Part shown: piece after piece, positions 1 to 9,271 of the stretch
Numbering within the stretch: position 1 is the first letter of the stretch
Layout of the letters: each line of letters starts with the position of its first letter
Assembly (NCBI RefSeq): GCF_021083645.1
Contig: NZ_JAJNRQ010000008.1
Location: 1 to 46,481 of the forward strand
Reading direction: 5' to 3'
Source: Schaalia sp. lx-260
GTDB lineage: Bacteria; Actinomycetota; Actinomycetes; Actinomycetales; Actinomycetaceae
Length of the DNA stretch: 46,481 bases
Program-made: the position numbers and the translations under genes
The notes under the pieces: model-generated
What the model was told of the DNA's origin: nothing
Databases searched by the model: none
The model's input: the letters and a program-made list of their open reading frames with translations, nothing else

Positions 1-640
1 GCACGGGGCGCACAAACGTGCGCACGCACACACACGCGGGGCAACACAGCCTAGCGTGCGGGAAGCAGTAAACACGCCGAACAGCAAAGACGCAGGGCAC
101 GCGGCTGGGCAGCACACAAGCGAACAAAACAGGCGGACAGGCTGCTCGTGGGACACTGACACAAACACCTTCGATGACCAACCCACACAGGCAGCAAACA
201 GAGCGCACGCGAACAAAACACTGAACAAACACGGTGCCAGTGAACAAACACGCAGGACAGAGCCCACAACAGCCTAACAACAGCAAAAAACAACACACTG
301 TACGGCTGGGCACCGGACAAACACGGTGCCACTGAACAAACAACCGAGCAACCCACACGCACGCGCAAACACAAGCCCGCGAGCAACACAACACTCACAC
401 ACGCGCACGGCGAACAAAACACGAGCGCGCAACAACACACGTAGGCAGCAAACAGAGCGCGCTAAATACACGCAGGACAGAGCCCACACGAGCACGCAAC
501 AACACACTGTACGGCTGGGCAGCACACAAGCGAACAAACGTGGAACAAACACGGACGCCCAGCGCACACAAGCGAAGAATATATGTACGCGGCACAATGA
601 AATAAAACCCTGTGGATAACTTGTCACCCACCAAACCCAC
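1..640. repeat. Repeat-rich non-coding region
   Basis: No convincing gene is visible. The plus strand is very rich in A, C and G and poor in T, and short blocks recur. GAACAAA occurs at least eight times. A block starting GGCTGGGCAGCACACAAGCG occurs near 102–127 and again near 513–538. GCAGGACAGAGCCCAC occurs near 252 and 472, and GGCAGCAAACAGAGCGC near 190 and 453. The open frames seen here on both strands are low-complexity, Cys-rich or Thr/Asn-rich and lack ribosome binding sites, so I read them as composition artefacts. The window may begin inside a larger repeat region. Confidence 0.6.
611..619 (-). other. Single DnaA-box-like site
   Basis: TGTGGATAA on the plus strand is the exact complement of the classical DnaA box TTATCCACA. 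It stands alone next to the repeat-rich region and far from any replication gene, so it may be chance or a regulatory box. Confidence 0.25.
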
Positions 641-685
641 ACAATAAAATACTTAATATCATCTTTCAGGGATACAATGCTGTGA

Positions 686-713
686 TTGACTTTAATCGCA
701 GACCTTTAATAAA
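686..713 (+). promoter_or_regulatory. Candidate promoter of the HAD–tlyA–recN operon
   Basis: TTGACT at 686–691 resembles a -35 box and is followed 15 bases later by TAATAA, an AT-rich -10 candidate. This is the first such pair upstream of the start at 753. The spacing is short, so the call is tentative. Confidence 0.3.
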
Positions 714-752
714 CGACGATAAATGCGAATATGCAGAATAGAGGAACACGCC

Positions 753-3266
753 ATGGCAGAAAAATTCCAACGACGTTCGCGCGATGATGAGCGTGGCGGG
801 TTCCAACGTAAACAATGGCGTGATCGAGAAAATCATTCCTCTCATAATCGTGCAGACCATGAGGATCGTAGGTCTTTTAGTCGCGATGACCGAGGTGATC
901 GCAGGTCTTTTAACCGTGATGATCGTGGGGGGCGTGATTCATTCGCACGTGGAGATCGTAGGTCTTTTAGTCGTGATGACCGTGGGGATCGTAGGTCTTT
1001 TAGTCGCGATGACCGAGGTGATCGCAGGTCTTTTAACCGTGATGACCGTGGAGATCGTCGTTCTTTTAACCGTGATGATCGAGGTGATCGTAGGTCTTTT
1101 AGTCGTGATGACCGTGGTGATCGCAGGTCTTTTAACCGTGATGACCGTGGAGATCGTCGTTCTTTTAACCGTGATGATCGAGGTGATCGTAGGTCTTTTA
1201 GTCGCGATGACCGTGGTGATCGCAGAAATTTTGCTTCTACCCGCACAGAGTCACGTAAACCACGGCAACACGATTCACGTCAACAAGGGCCTCAGACAAA
1301 AACATGGTCCAGTACAGACCGCTATGAATCACCAGCAGCTCAAGAGCCAGTTATCCCTGCCGGTGTGTCAGCAGATGAACTTGACCATGAGGCATTGCGT
1401 GCCCTTGAAACACTTTCCGGTCCTAACCGAGATATAGTGGCACGTTTCCTTGTCATGGCAGGACAGCTCATTGACATTGATCCTGAACTGGCCCACACAT
1501 ATGCAACTGCTGCAGCTGCGCGTGCAGGTCGAGTTGATGTCGTCAGGGAAGCAACTGCTCTCACAGCCTATGCTTCTGGACGATACGAAGAAGCATTACG
1601 TGAGGTACGCGCTGTTCGCCGGATGAGAGGTGATAACTCATTACGCGCCATCGAAGCCGACAGTGAGCGCGCACTTGGACGGCCTGAAAAAGCTGTTGAA
1701 ATCATTGAAGCAACAGATCCACGTACGCTCGACATGAATGAGCAAGTCGAACTCGTCCTTGTCTCCTCAGGTGCCCGTGCCGATCTTGGTCAATCAGAAG
1801 TCGGACTGCTCCTCGTTGACGATGCTTTAACAGCTTTACCTACTGATGCTGATTCTTTCCTCGTTGCACGTCTGATGTCAGTGAAAGCTGATCGCCTCCG
1901 AGAACTAGGGCGAAATGACGAAGCTGATGAAATTGAAGCTGCAATTCCTGATGATGAGAATCCAGATATCATTGATATTGGCCTCATTGCTGATGCGGAT
2001 GTCGATGACAAACGCAGTGCCCTACGTGGCAGTGACACCCCACTATCTGAACTCTTTGACGCAGCTCTTATTGACCTTGATGGGACAGCTTACAGTGGGA
2101 AAACAGCAATTCCATACGCTGCTGAAGGCGTGATAGCAGCACGTGCTGTAGGTATGGAAACTGCTTTCGTAACAAATAATGCGGCACGTACACCTGAAGA
2201 AGTAGCCAAACACCTGACAGAACTAGGCCACGAAGCTACAACAGACATGGTCATGACATCCTCAATGGATGTTGTTGCCCTTATGTCTGAACACCTTAAT
2301 GAAGGTGCACGAGTACTTGTTATCGGCTCAGAAGGCCTACGTCAACCCGTGACCCAAGCAGGGTACATCATCGTTGAGAGCGCTGATGAAGAACCAGAAG
2401 CAGTCATTCAGGGACTCGATAAAGAAGTCACGTGGGAACGACTCAATGAAGCTGCTTTTGCCATTCAAAAAGGCGCAGCATACTTTGCAACAAACCTTGA
2501 TAGCTCGCTTCCCGTTGAACGCGGTGAAGCCCTAGGCAATGGCGCGCTCGTACGAGCAGTACAACAAGCCACACGAAAGCGTCCTATTGCTGCGGGTAAA
2601 CCACAACCTGGTATTTATCGGCGAGGCGCTCAACTAGTAGAAAGTAGCAACCCGATTGCAGTTGGTGACCGATTAGAGACTGACATCATGGGTGCAGTCG
2701 CTGCAGGGATCCCTTCACTCCATGTTCTCACAGGCGTTCATGACGCTCGCGCCGTCATTACAGCGCCTAAAGGTCAAAGGCCTTCTTTCTTGGCTATCGA
2801 TATGCGCGGCCTCAACGAAACACATCCCATACCAAAACACCACACTGATGGTACATGGACCTGCGGCTACTCACAGATAGCTCGTGCTGACCGCTATGGC
2901 AAACTCAGCCTCGATGGGATTGCTCTTGAAGGCCCCGAATACACCGTTACACTTGACTCATACCGAGCACTGGCTGCTGCAGCATGGGAATACGCCAGTG
3001 AAGGGCGTGAAGTAACATGCCCGCTTATACACGTGGTACCGAATGATGACCCCAACGGTATTGTCAAAGCTCCTGAACCAGCAGAGGAATCCCTGCAGCC
3101 AGAAGGAGAAAACGACGAAAAATCCACGGGTAAAAACCAGCAAACTACGGAAAAAACACCGACTTTCCTGCCAGGAGAAGAAGAACTAGCAGAACTTCTC
3201 GGACCAATTGACAACGCAGAGCTTGATGAAATCCTGCGCTTAGATGATGAGGATATGACGGAGTAA
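753..3266 (+). CDS. TPR-like / HAD-IIA hydrolase fusion with charged repeat N-terminus
   Basis: An 837-residue protein starting at the ATG at 753, 6 bases after the GAGGAA ribosome site; an in-frame ATG at 723 lacks one. Residues 1–170 are hydrophilic and include ten copies of an 11-residue Arg/Asp repeat of the form DRRSFxRDDRG. Residues about 200–410 are alpha-helical, TPR-like. Residues about 430–760 are a HAD subfamily IIA (NagD-like) phosphatase: DLDGT with nucleophile near Asp441, TNN as motif II, GKPQPGIY with the motif III Lys, and GDRLETD as motif IV. The C-terminus is acidic. In other actinobacteria a TPR protein and a HAD phosphatase gene occur near tlyA, so a fusion is plausible. 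The physiological substrate is unknown. It heads the tlyA–nadK–recN cluster. Confidence 0.85.
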   Translation: MAEKFQRRSRDDERGGFQRKQWRDRENHSSHNRADHEDRRSFSRDDRGDRRSFNRDDRGGRDSFARGDRRSFSRDDRGDRRSFSRDDRGDRRSFNRDDRGDRRSFNRDDRGDRRSFSRDDRGDRRSFNRDDRGDRRSFNRDDRGDRRSFSRDDRGDRRNFASTRTESRKPRQHDSRQQGPQTKTWSSTDRYESPAAQEPVIPAGVSADELDHEALRALETLSGPNRDIVARFLVMAGQLIDIDPELAHTYATAAAARAGRVDVVREATALTAYASGRYEEALREVRAVRRMRGDNSLRAIEADSERALGRPEKAVEIIEATDPRTLDMNEQVELVLVSSGARADLGQSEVGLLLVDDALTALPTDADSFLVARLMSVKADRLRELGRNDEADEIEAAIPDDENPDIIDIGLIADADVDDKRSALRGSDTPLSELFDAALIDLDGTAYSGKTAIPYAAEGVIAARAVGMETAFVTNNAARTPEEVAKHLTELGHEATTDMVMTSSMDVVALMSEHLNEGARVLVIGSEGLRQPVTQAGYIIVESADEEPEAVIQGLDKEVTWERLNEAAFAIQKGAAYFATNLDSSLPVERGEALGNGALVRAVQQATRKRPIAAGKPQPGIYRRGAQLVESSNPIAVGDRLETDIMGAVAAGIPSLHVLTGVHDARAVITAPKGQRPSFLAIDMRGLNETHPIPKHHTDGTWTCGYSQIARADRYGKLSLDGIALEGPEYTVTLDSYRALAAAAWEYASEGREVTCPLIHVVPNDDPNGIVKAPEPAEESLQPEGENDEKSTGKNQQTTEKTPTFLPGEEELAELLGPIDNAELDEILRLDDEDMTE
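864..1217 (+). repeat. In-frame 33-bp coding minisatellite
   Basis: Ten full 33-base units (11 residues each) and one shortened 24-base unit (930–953) follow one another in frame; a diverged partial unit begins at 1218. Units differ mostly at the Ser/Asn position. The length is a multiple of three, so copy-number change would keep the frame. Confidence 0.9.
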
Positions 3267-3271
3267 ACACA

Positions 3272-3451
3272 ATGACAGGGCCCCTTCCCGCTCCTCCCGA
3301 ACATCAGGTAAACACTACGGCACAAACAGCATTACCTGATGTGGAGGAAGCGCTGGTCGATTTTGAAGATAAAGCAATTGAAGAACAGTTGCATCTCCTT
3401 GAAGAAATCGAGAAGAAACTACGGGTAGCCCTGACAGGGCACGGAGAATAA
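3272..3451 (+). CDS. Small acidic coiled-coil protein (59 aa)
   Basis: A 59-residue frame starts with ATG 6 bases after the HAD stop and ends one base before the tlyA start, so it sits tightly inside the operon. The first 20 residues are Pro/Thr-rich. Residues 24–52 are a strongly amphipathic, Glu/Lys/Leu-rich helix likely to form a coiled coil. I do not recognise a named family. Actinobacterial tlyA operons often carry a short protein in this place, which supports it being real. Function unknown. Confidence 0.65.
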   Translation: MTGPLPAPPEHQVNTTAQTALPDVEEALVDFEDKAIEEQLHLLEEIEKKLRVALTGHGE

Positions 3452-3452
3452 T

Positions 3453-4286
3453 GTGAAACTCAGAAGGATCGACTCTGAACTTGTCAGGAGAGGCCTCGCA
3501 CATTCACGGACAAGCGCTCAAGAACTCATACTTGCAGGGCGAGTCCTCGTGGACGGCGAGGAAATACATAAACCTGCACGACAAGTCGATCCTGCTCAAG
3601 CGATCGTCATACGCGAATCAGATCAGATCGAATACGCATCACGAGGGGCACATAAACTCGCAGGAGCTCTTGACGCCCTCGGTGAAAAAGGCCCACGTAT
3701 TGCAGGACGACGCTGTTTAGATGCAGGCGCATCAACAGGTGGCTTCACAGATGTCCTCTTACGTAGGGGGGCCTCCAGCGTTGTTGCCGTTGACGTAGGC
3801 TACGGTCAGCTCATATGGCGTCTGCGTACGGATCCGCGCGTAGAAGTACACGACCGCACAAATGTACGCACCTTGCGCGCAGGTGACATTACGCCACCAC
3901 CTTCGCTTATCGTAAGCGACCTTTCTTTTATTTCCCTTACACTCGTGCTCCCCGCACTTGTTGACGTAGCCTCCGATGATGCCGAATTCTTACTCATGGT
4001 CAAACCCCAGTTTGAAATTGGGAAAGAACGATTAGGACACGGCGGGGTCGTACGTAACCCTGAACATCACGTCGAAACCGTATGCTCAGTTGCCCAGTGC
4101 GCCTTTGACCATGGATTAGGGATCAGCGCTGTTGAAGCATCCCCCCTACCAGGGCCAGCAGGAAATGTCGAATACTTCATATACATGCATCGTCAGCAAG
4201 AAGGCGTAATTACTCGTGAGACACTTAAAACATATGTGAAGCAAGCCGTCCAACGAGGACCGATGGGAAATGCGCGTCCATTATGA
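3453..4286 (+). CDS. tlyA: TlyA family rRNA 2'-O-methyltransferase
   Basis: A 277-residue protein with GTG start, preceded by GGAG at 3443–3446. An N-terminal S4 RNA-binding domain (about residues 3–60) is followed by an FtsJ-like SAM methyltransferase fold. The SAM loop DAGASTGGFTD starts at Asp90. SDLSF (Asp near 156) and VKPQFE (Lys near 184) match the catalytic Lys-Asp-Lys set of the family, with a further Lys near 68. In mycobacteria TlyA methylates C1409 of 16S and C1920 of 23S rRNA, and its loss gives capreomycin resistance; the same activity is inferred here. It overlaps nadK by 4 bases, which suggests translational coupling. Confidence 0.93.
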   Translation: MKLRRIDSELVRRGLAHSRTSAQELILAGRVLVDGEEIHKPARQVDPAQAIVIRESDQIEYASRGAHKLAGALDALGEKGPRIAGRRCLDAGASTGGFTDVLLRRGASSVVAVDVGYGQLIWRLRTDPRVEVHDRTNVRTLRAGDITPPPSLIVSDLSFISLTLVLPALVDVASDDAEFLLMVKPQFEIGKERLGHGGVVRNPEHHVETVCSVAQCAFDHGLGISAVEASPLPGPAGNVEYFIYMHRQQEGVITRETLKTYVKQAVQRGPMGNARPL

Positions 4287-5284
4287 GTATTCACCGTGTT
4301 CTTTTGATCTACCATGCCATTCGAGCATGTATCGCCGCTGAGGAAACCGAGAAGCAACTACGACAACGCGGATATGACGTGAGGCGGATCTCCTCAGCTG
4401 ACAAAATGGCATTGAAACACGCAGCTACACAACCCATATCGGATATTGAGTTCCCGCACTCAAGTGATGCGCACCCATCACAAAAACATAAGCTGTCAGT
4501 TACTCCAATACAAGCATCAGGACGTGCCCTTGCCTCTCAAACCACTGATAGCCCTGCACAATTCGACCTTGTTTTAGCTCTTGGTGGGGATGGAACGATA
4601 CTGTCAGCAGCTGCCTGTGCGCGATACTGGGATATTCCACTTTTAGGACTCAACATGGGGCACATGGGATTCCTTGCAGAAGAATCTCAAGAAAATGTTG
4701 CAGACCTCGTTGATCGAATATCTGACGGACACTTCTTAATTGATACACGTATGACTTTAGAAGTAAACGTCTACACTCCAGATGGTCACATCCACCACGA
4801 TTGGGCCTTAAATGAAGCCGTTCTGACACATACAGACGACACGCATCCGGTAGATATGGTCCTAGCAGTAGACGGGCAAGACGTATCAACTTACGGCGCA
4901 GACGGCATGATATTAGCAACCCCTACAGGCTCAACCGCCTACTCATTTTCTGCAGGCGGTCCAGTCGTATGGCCAGATACAGAAGCAATCATCATGGCTC
5001 CTCTGGCCGCGCACGGGCTTTTTACCCGCCCACTGGTCGTAGGTCCCTCATCACGTATAGAAGTCAGCGTCCTCGAAAGCGCACGAACTGATGCTGTAGT
5101 GTGGTGCGATGGCTTACGAGCAATTGCCGCTCCCATAGGAAGCACAATGGCAGTGAGCGTGGGAACACGATCCGTTCACCTCATACGATTGGATGACACT
5201 CCCTTTTCTACCCGCCTTGTTCACAAATTCCGCTTACCAGTTCGCGGATGGAGGCACAACGACAACCGAGGAAACAGCCAGTGA
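4283..5284 (+). CDS. nadK: NAD kinase
   Basis: A 333-residue protein phosphorylating NAD to NADP. GGDGT at residues 101–105 is the ATP-binding diacylglycerol-kinase-fold motif. NMGHMGFLAE, NEAVLTH and the glycine-rich block beginning ADGMILATPTGSTAY are the NAD-binding signatures of the family. A loop at about residues 50–90 is longer than in many homologues. The ATG overlaps the tlyA stop (ATGA), and the stop overlaps the recN start (GTGA), so the three genes are coupled. The tlyA–nadK–recN order is a conserved actinobacterial cluster. Confidence 0.95.
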   Translation: MSIHRVLLIYHAIRACIAAEETEKQLRQRGYDVRRISSADKMALKHAATQPISDIEFPHSSDAHPSQKHKLSVTPIQASGRALASQTTDSPAQFDLVLALGGDGTILSAAACARYWDIPLLGLNMGHMGFLAEESQENVADLVDRISDGHFLIDTRMTLEVNVYTPDGHIHHDWALNEAVLTHTDDTHPVDMVLAVDGQDVSTYGADGMILATPTGSTAYSFSAGGPVVWPDTEAIIMAPLAAHGLFTRPLVVGPSSRIEVSVLESARTDAVVWCDGLRAIAAPIGSTMAVSVGTRSVHLIRLDDTPFSTRLVHKFRLPVRGWRHNDNRGNSQ

Positions 5285-6942
5285 TTTCAACAATCGACAT
5301 CCAATCTTTAGGGGTCATTGATGAGGCTCATCTTGAATTTGGTCAAGGACTAACTGTACTGACCGGTGAAACTGGTGCCGGTAAAACGATGATCCTTACC
5401 TCGCTGCAACTCCTCTTAGGTACGCGGGCAGACCCCGCTTGGGTACGCGCAGGCGCAGAAAAAGCACAAGTAGATGGATTCTTTGACATTAGCGATGACC
5501 TCATACCACTCATAGAAGAACACGGAGGAACAACTGAGGACCATGAACTGATTGTGTCACGTGCTCTGGCAACGCACGGACGATCACGAGCCTACCTTGG
5601 AGGCCGCGCAGTCCCAGCAAGTATCCTCTCTGATGTCATCGGACGATTAGTTACCATTCATGGGCAAGCAGACCAACTCCAATTACGGTCAGCATCAACG
5701 CAACGGCACACCCTTGACTCATGCGGATCAGCTGAACATCAAAAACTTCTACACGAATACCAACAAACATGGTCGGCGGCCGTAGCAGCAAAACAACAAC
5801 TCGACACCGTCAGAGAAAAAACTGACGACATGGGTGCGCGTCAAACCTACTTGAAAGAACTGACCACCCGTATCGCTGAACTTGATCCCTATGAAGGCGA
5901 AGACGAAGATCTGAAACTCGAAGCGGAACGCCTCGCACATATCGAATACTTACGCACTCACATAACACGTGCGCACACAATGCTGTCAGGGACAACGGAT
6001 ACCCTCGGTATAGTTGACATACTGCGTGATGCTGCTAAAGAAATACAACAAGCAGAACGACTAGATACCTCGCTAAGCCCGTATCGTTCACAACTTGAAC
6101 CCCTCGCTTTAGAACTTGAAGCAGCAGGTGAAGGCTTAGAACGATACCTCACACAGCTTGAAGCGCATCCGCAACGCCTTGCCGAAATACATGAAAGACG
6201 TGCAGCGTTGCGTTCCCTGATGAAAGGGAGAGCCAGTGACGTTACAGAGCTATTGCGCTGGCAAGAACAGGCACTGGCTGAGCTCAAAGCCTTAAATTCT
6301 TTGGAAAACGATCCCGAAGTATGCGCCGAAAATTTAGCGAAAGCACAACAAAAAGTTATTGAATGCGGAAGCCGTTTACGTCGTTCTCGTCACACGCTTG
6401 CCCAAGAACTCTCACAGCGCATTACAAATGAACTACACGGTCTTGCCATGCCTGAGGCAGTTTTTTCTATCACCCTCGAAGAAACAAAACCTCAGCCTCA
6501 CGGTACAGAAGATGTGCGTATGCTCTTGCAGCCTCATCCCACTGCACCAGCGCGCCCTCTAGGACAAGGCGCGTCAGGAGGCGAACTATCGCGCGTGATG
6601 CTTGCCATTGAAGTAGTCATTGGAACACGTGAAGCTACACGTACCTACATTTTTGACGAAGTTGACGCAGGTATTGGTGGTCATACAGCAATTGAAGTAG
6701 GTGCCCGTTTAGCACGTTTAGCTCAAGGCAGACAAGTAGTTGTTGTTACTCACCTTGCGCAGGTTGCAGCTTATGCTGACACTCATTTGCTAGTAGAGAA
6801 AACCGCAGGAACAACGACTGTGCGTTCGCTGAGTGGTCAGGAGCGAGTAAGCGAACTGGTACGGATGATGGGTGGAGATCCTCACTCAGAGACGGCACGC
6901 CGACATGCTTCAGAAATCTTGCGGCATACCGTGCCAGAATAA
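5281..6942 (+). CDS. recN: DNA repair protein RecN
   Basis: An SMC-like ATPase of about 553 residues acting in double-strand break repair. I choose the GTG at 5281, which overlaps the nadK stop and has GAGGA at 5268–5272; an ATG at 5248 lies inside nadK without a good ribosome site. Walker A GETGAGKT is at about residues 29–36. A long coiled coil spans about 155–360. The ABC signature ASGGELSR is near 430 and Walker B FDEVDAGIGG near 457. Length is normal. recN is often SOS-induced, but here it is inside the tlyA operon and I see no LexA box directly upstream. Confidence 0.95.
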   Translation: MISTIDIQSLGVIDEAHLEFGQGLTVLTGETGAGKTMILTSLQLLLGTRADPAWVRAGAEKAQVDGFFDISDDLIPLIEEHGGTTEDHELIVSRALATHGRSRAYLGGRAVPASILSDVIGRLVTIHGQADQLQLRSASTQRHTLDSCGSAEHQKLLHEYQQTWSAAVAAKQQLDTVREKTDDMGARQTYLKELTTRIAELDPYEGEDEDLKLEAERLAHIEYLRTHITRAHTMLSGTTDTLGIVDILRDAAKEIQQAERLDTSLSPYRSQLEPLALELEAAGEGLERYLTQLEAHPQRLAEIHERRAALRSLMKGRASDVTELLRWQEQALAELKALNSLENDPEVCAENLAKAQQKVIECGSRLRRSRHTLAQELSQRITNELHGLAMPEAVFSITLEETKPQPHGTEDVRMLLQPHPTAPARPLGQGASGGELSRVMLAIEVVIGTREATRTYIFDEVDAGIGGHTAIEVGARLARLAQGRQVVVVTHLAQVAAYADTHLLVEKTAGTTTVRSLSGQERVSELVRMMGGDPHSETARRHASEILRHTVPE

Positions 6943-6947
6943 GGCAA

Positions 6948-8129
6948 ATGAGTGCTACAGATCGGACTGGACGAAACGAACAGTTACTGGCTGGTCGTGT
7001 TCGTGTTGACGAAAAAACTCGCGCATTAGCCGCGCGACTGGAGCCTGGCGATATTGCCGTGATCGACCATCCTGACCTTGATCGTTCAACTGCTGATGCC
7101 TTACTGGCTGCTCGTCCTCAAGCAGTTTTGAATGCTGCACCATGCGTCACAGGGCGGCATCAAGTTCTTGGTGCACGCATCCTCACACAAGCTGGCATCA
7201 TCGTCATTGATGATCTGGGACCTGATGTGATGATGTTGCGTGAAGGTGATGAAATCACAGTTGACCATAACGGACACGTGCAACGTGACGGCCTCACAAT
7301 TGCAACAGGAACACTGCGAACACACACGTCTTTTAATGACGACATGGATCAGACTGATCGCGTCAATACACAGCTGCTGTCTTTTGTTGCTTCTGTCGAA
7401 AACTACCTTGCGCAAGATGGTGACATACTATTTCGTGGGCACGGAATCCCACAGTCGCAAATCGATATTCATGGCAAACCAGTGCTACTAATATCCGACT
7501 CGCAAGAAACGCCCGCAGAACTCAAAGCCTTAAAGAAATGGATCCGTGACACTGACCCCGTGGTTGTAGTCGTTGATGCTGGGGCAAAACATGCCAGACG
7601 TGCGCATCTCAAGCCGCGTATCGTGATAGGCGATATGGATACTGTTCCTGAAAAGATCTTACGTTCAGGAGCTCAACTTCTTGTACGGCAAGGCCATGAT
7701 GGAATTGCTCCTGGTCGTGAACGATTAGCACGAATGGGTGTTGCGCATGATGTCATCGAATTTGGCGGATCTGCGCAAGACGCAGCCGTACTATTTCTTT
7801 CATACGCAAAACCCACGGTTATTGTCACTGTCGGACAGCATCACAGCGTTGAAGACCTGATTGATCGTGGGCGAGGAGCTATGGCTCCGACATTCTTTAC
7901 ACGCTTGGTTGCGCAAGACCTTATTGTGTCTTCTCGAGCTGTAGCTGCTATGCACCGCCCACGACTGCGCGCTACCAGCATAGTTTTATTGGCTTGCGTC
8001 GTTGTATGCACTATGGGTGCTGCTTTAATGACTACTCCGTGGGGGCAAGACATGGCTGCTGTGGTTGGTCATTACTTCTCTCATCTTTTCGGATGGTCTT
8101 CACCGTCGTCTCTGACACCTACTAATTAG
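6948..8129 (+). CDS. steA: SteA-like cytokinetic-ring protein (thiamin pyrophosphokinase-like fold)
   Basis: A 393-residue protein starting 6 bases after recN. The middle and C-terminal half resemble thiamin pyrophosphokinase; GDMDT near residue 228 corresponds to the GDxDS-type metal site. One transmembrane helix lies at about 343–363, leaving a short tail. In Corynebacterium the homologue SteA pairs with SteB at the division site, and the order recN–steA–steB is the same here. A role in division or envelope stability is inferred from that family. Real pyrophosphokinase activity is not expected. Confidence 0.85.
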   Translation: MSATDRTGRNEQLLAGRVRVDEKTRALAARLEPGDIAVIDHPDLDRSTADALLAARPQAVLNAAPCVTGRHQVLGARILTQAGIIVIDDLGPDVMMLREGDEITVDHNGHVQRDGLTIATGTLRTHTSFNDDMDQTDRVNTQLLSFVASVENYLAQDGDILFRGHGIPQSQIDIHGKPVLLISDSQETPAELKALKKWIRDTDPVVVVVDAGAKHARRAHLKPRIVIGDMDTVPEKILRSGAQLLVRQGHDGIAPGRERLARMGVAHDVIEFGGSAQDAAVLFLSYAKPTVIVTVGQHHSVEDLIDRGRGAMAPTFFTRLVAQDLIVSSRAVAAMHRPRLRATSIVLLACVVVCTMGAALMTTPWGQDMAAVVGHYFSHLFGWSSPSSLTPTN

Positions 8130-8144
8130 AAAGAATCCTGATAA

Positions 8145-9056
8145 ATGGTGAATTTTCGTTACCATGTGGTGTCCCTAATTGCGGTTTTTGCTGCCTTAGC
8201 AATTGGGGTAGTTCTGGGCGCAGGGCCGCTGCAAACACGTGTGGCTTCTGTGGCTTCCTCACGTAATGACTCTGCAGCTAACAGCGCGGAAACAGCGCGA
8301 TTAAAAACTGCTGCTGAAGCTGAAGCAGTAGGTGTGAAATCTATCGCCGCTCAAATCCTCACCGGCAAGTTATCAGATGTAGCGGTTGTGACGGTGGCTC
8401 TGCCTGGTGCTTCGTCCGATGATGTTGCGCTGGTTCGTACTCACCTCGAAACTGCTGGAGCTAAAATTGCAGGAGCAGTATCGCTCAGTGACAACTGGGA
8501 CGCGGATCGGATGGCCACGTACCGGCAAACTCTTGCAACTCCAATTCAATCGCATCTGACATCTTCGCTCGGAACGAATGTGACATCCGATGGAGTCATC
8601 GGTGCTGCGATCGTTGAAGTTCTGACATCAAGCGGAGCAGAACGCGATTTAGTGCAAGAGATTCTGACAGATGCAAATACTCCGATCATGTCGATTGACC
8701 AACAGTTGGAAACTCCCGCGCAGGCGCTGTTGCTTATTGGCCCTCGTTCGAGCGGAGGAACCGGTTCTGGTGAGGCGCAGGCGGCTGTGTCTGACCGTGC
8801 AGTATCAGCGTGGGTAGGTATCGCACAAGCAGTGGCAAAAGCACCCCAGTCAGGTGTTCTACTGGGTGATGCTTCATCTGATTCAGCTATGTTGGCGCAA
8901 GTTCGGACCTTAGGAGCAGGAATTTCTACAGTCGATTCTGTAGGAACAGCGACCGCGGCTCTATCCGCAGTCCTTGCACTACCTCAAGCAAAAAATGAGT
9001 CAGTGGCTTACGGTTCTGCTTTGGGAGCGCAACAGGGAATGCCTAAAATTTCCTGA
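8145..9056 (+). CDS. steB: SteB/MctB-like envelope protein (copper transporter family)
   Basis: A 303-residue protein with one N-terminal transmembrane helix (about residues 7–27) and a long Ala/Ser/Thr-rich extracytoplasmic part. The start MVNFRYHVVSL followed by a GVVLGAGPL stretch is the hallmark of the MctB/DUF3186 family. Members were named after mycobacterial MctB, linked to copper export, while the corynebacterial homologue SteB works with SteA in division. Position directly after steA favours the SteB role. The start at 8145 has an AGAAAG-type site 12–17 bases upstream. Last gene before a hairpin terminator. Confidence 0.85.
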   Translation: MVNFRYHVVSLIAVFAALAIGVVLGAGPLQTRVASVASSRNDSAANSAETARLKTAAEAEAVGVKSIAAQILTGKLSDVAVVTVALPGASSDDVALVRTHLETAGAKIAGAVSLSDNWDADRMATYRQTLATPIQSHLTSSLGTNVTSDGVIGAAIVEVLTSSGAERDLVQEILTDANTPIMSIDQQLETPAQALLLIGPRSSGGTGSGEAQAAVSDRAVSAWVGIAQAVAKAPQSGVLLGDASSDSAMLAQVRTLGAGISTVDSVGTATAALSAVLALPQAKNESVAYGSALGAQQGMPKIS

Positions 9057-9073
9057 GCCTATGACAAAGTGAA

Positions 9074-9112
9074 CAGGGGGAGGAGGCCTTGCCTGCTTCC
9101 CCTGATTCTTTT
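9074..9112 (+). terminator. Intrinsic terminator after steB
   Basis: CAGGGG (9074–9079) pairs with CCCCTG (9099–9104); the inner part GAGGC can pair with GCCT, and ATTCTTTT follows. The hairpin starts 17 bases after the steB stop and fits the end of the operon. Confidence 0.75.
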
Positions 9113-9271
9113 AGGCGATGAGTGCTGAACGTGAAAGAAACAGTTTTGGCCTTGAAGTGAAAAGAAAGTATGACTGCAACACTTTGTATGGTTTAGTGTC
9201 AGGTGACGATAATTTTGATATCTCAAGTGACGATAGTGTCATATTGCTTTGGGCAGAAAGGAAACATCGTC

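Noticed and set aside
611-619. Replication origin at the DnaA box
   Set aside because: Only one box and no dnaA, dnaN or AT-rich unwinding element nearby.
51-642. Cys-rich minus-strand and Thr/Asn-rich plus-strand frames
   Set aside because: Low complexity, mutually overlapping, and without start signals.
842-1246. Minus-strand frame of repeated RSPRSSRLK units
   Set aside because: Complement of the coding minisatellite in the HAD gene; no ribosome site.
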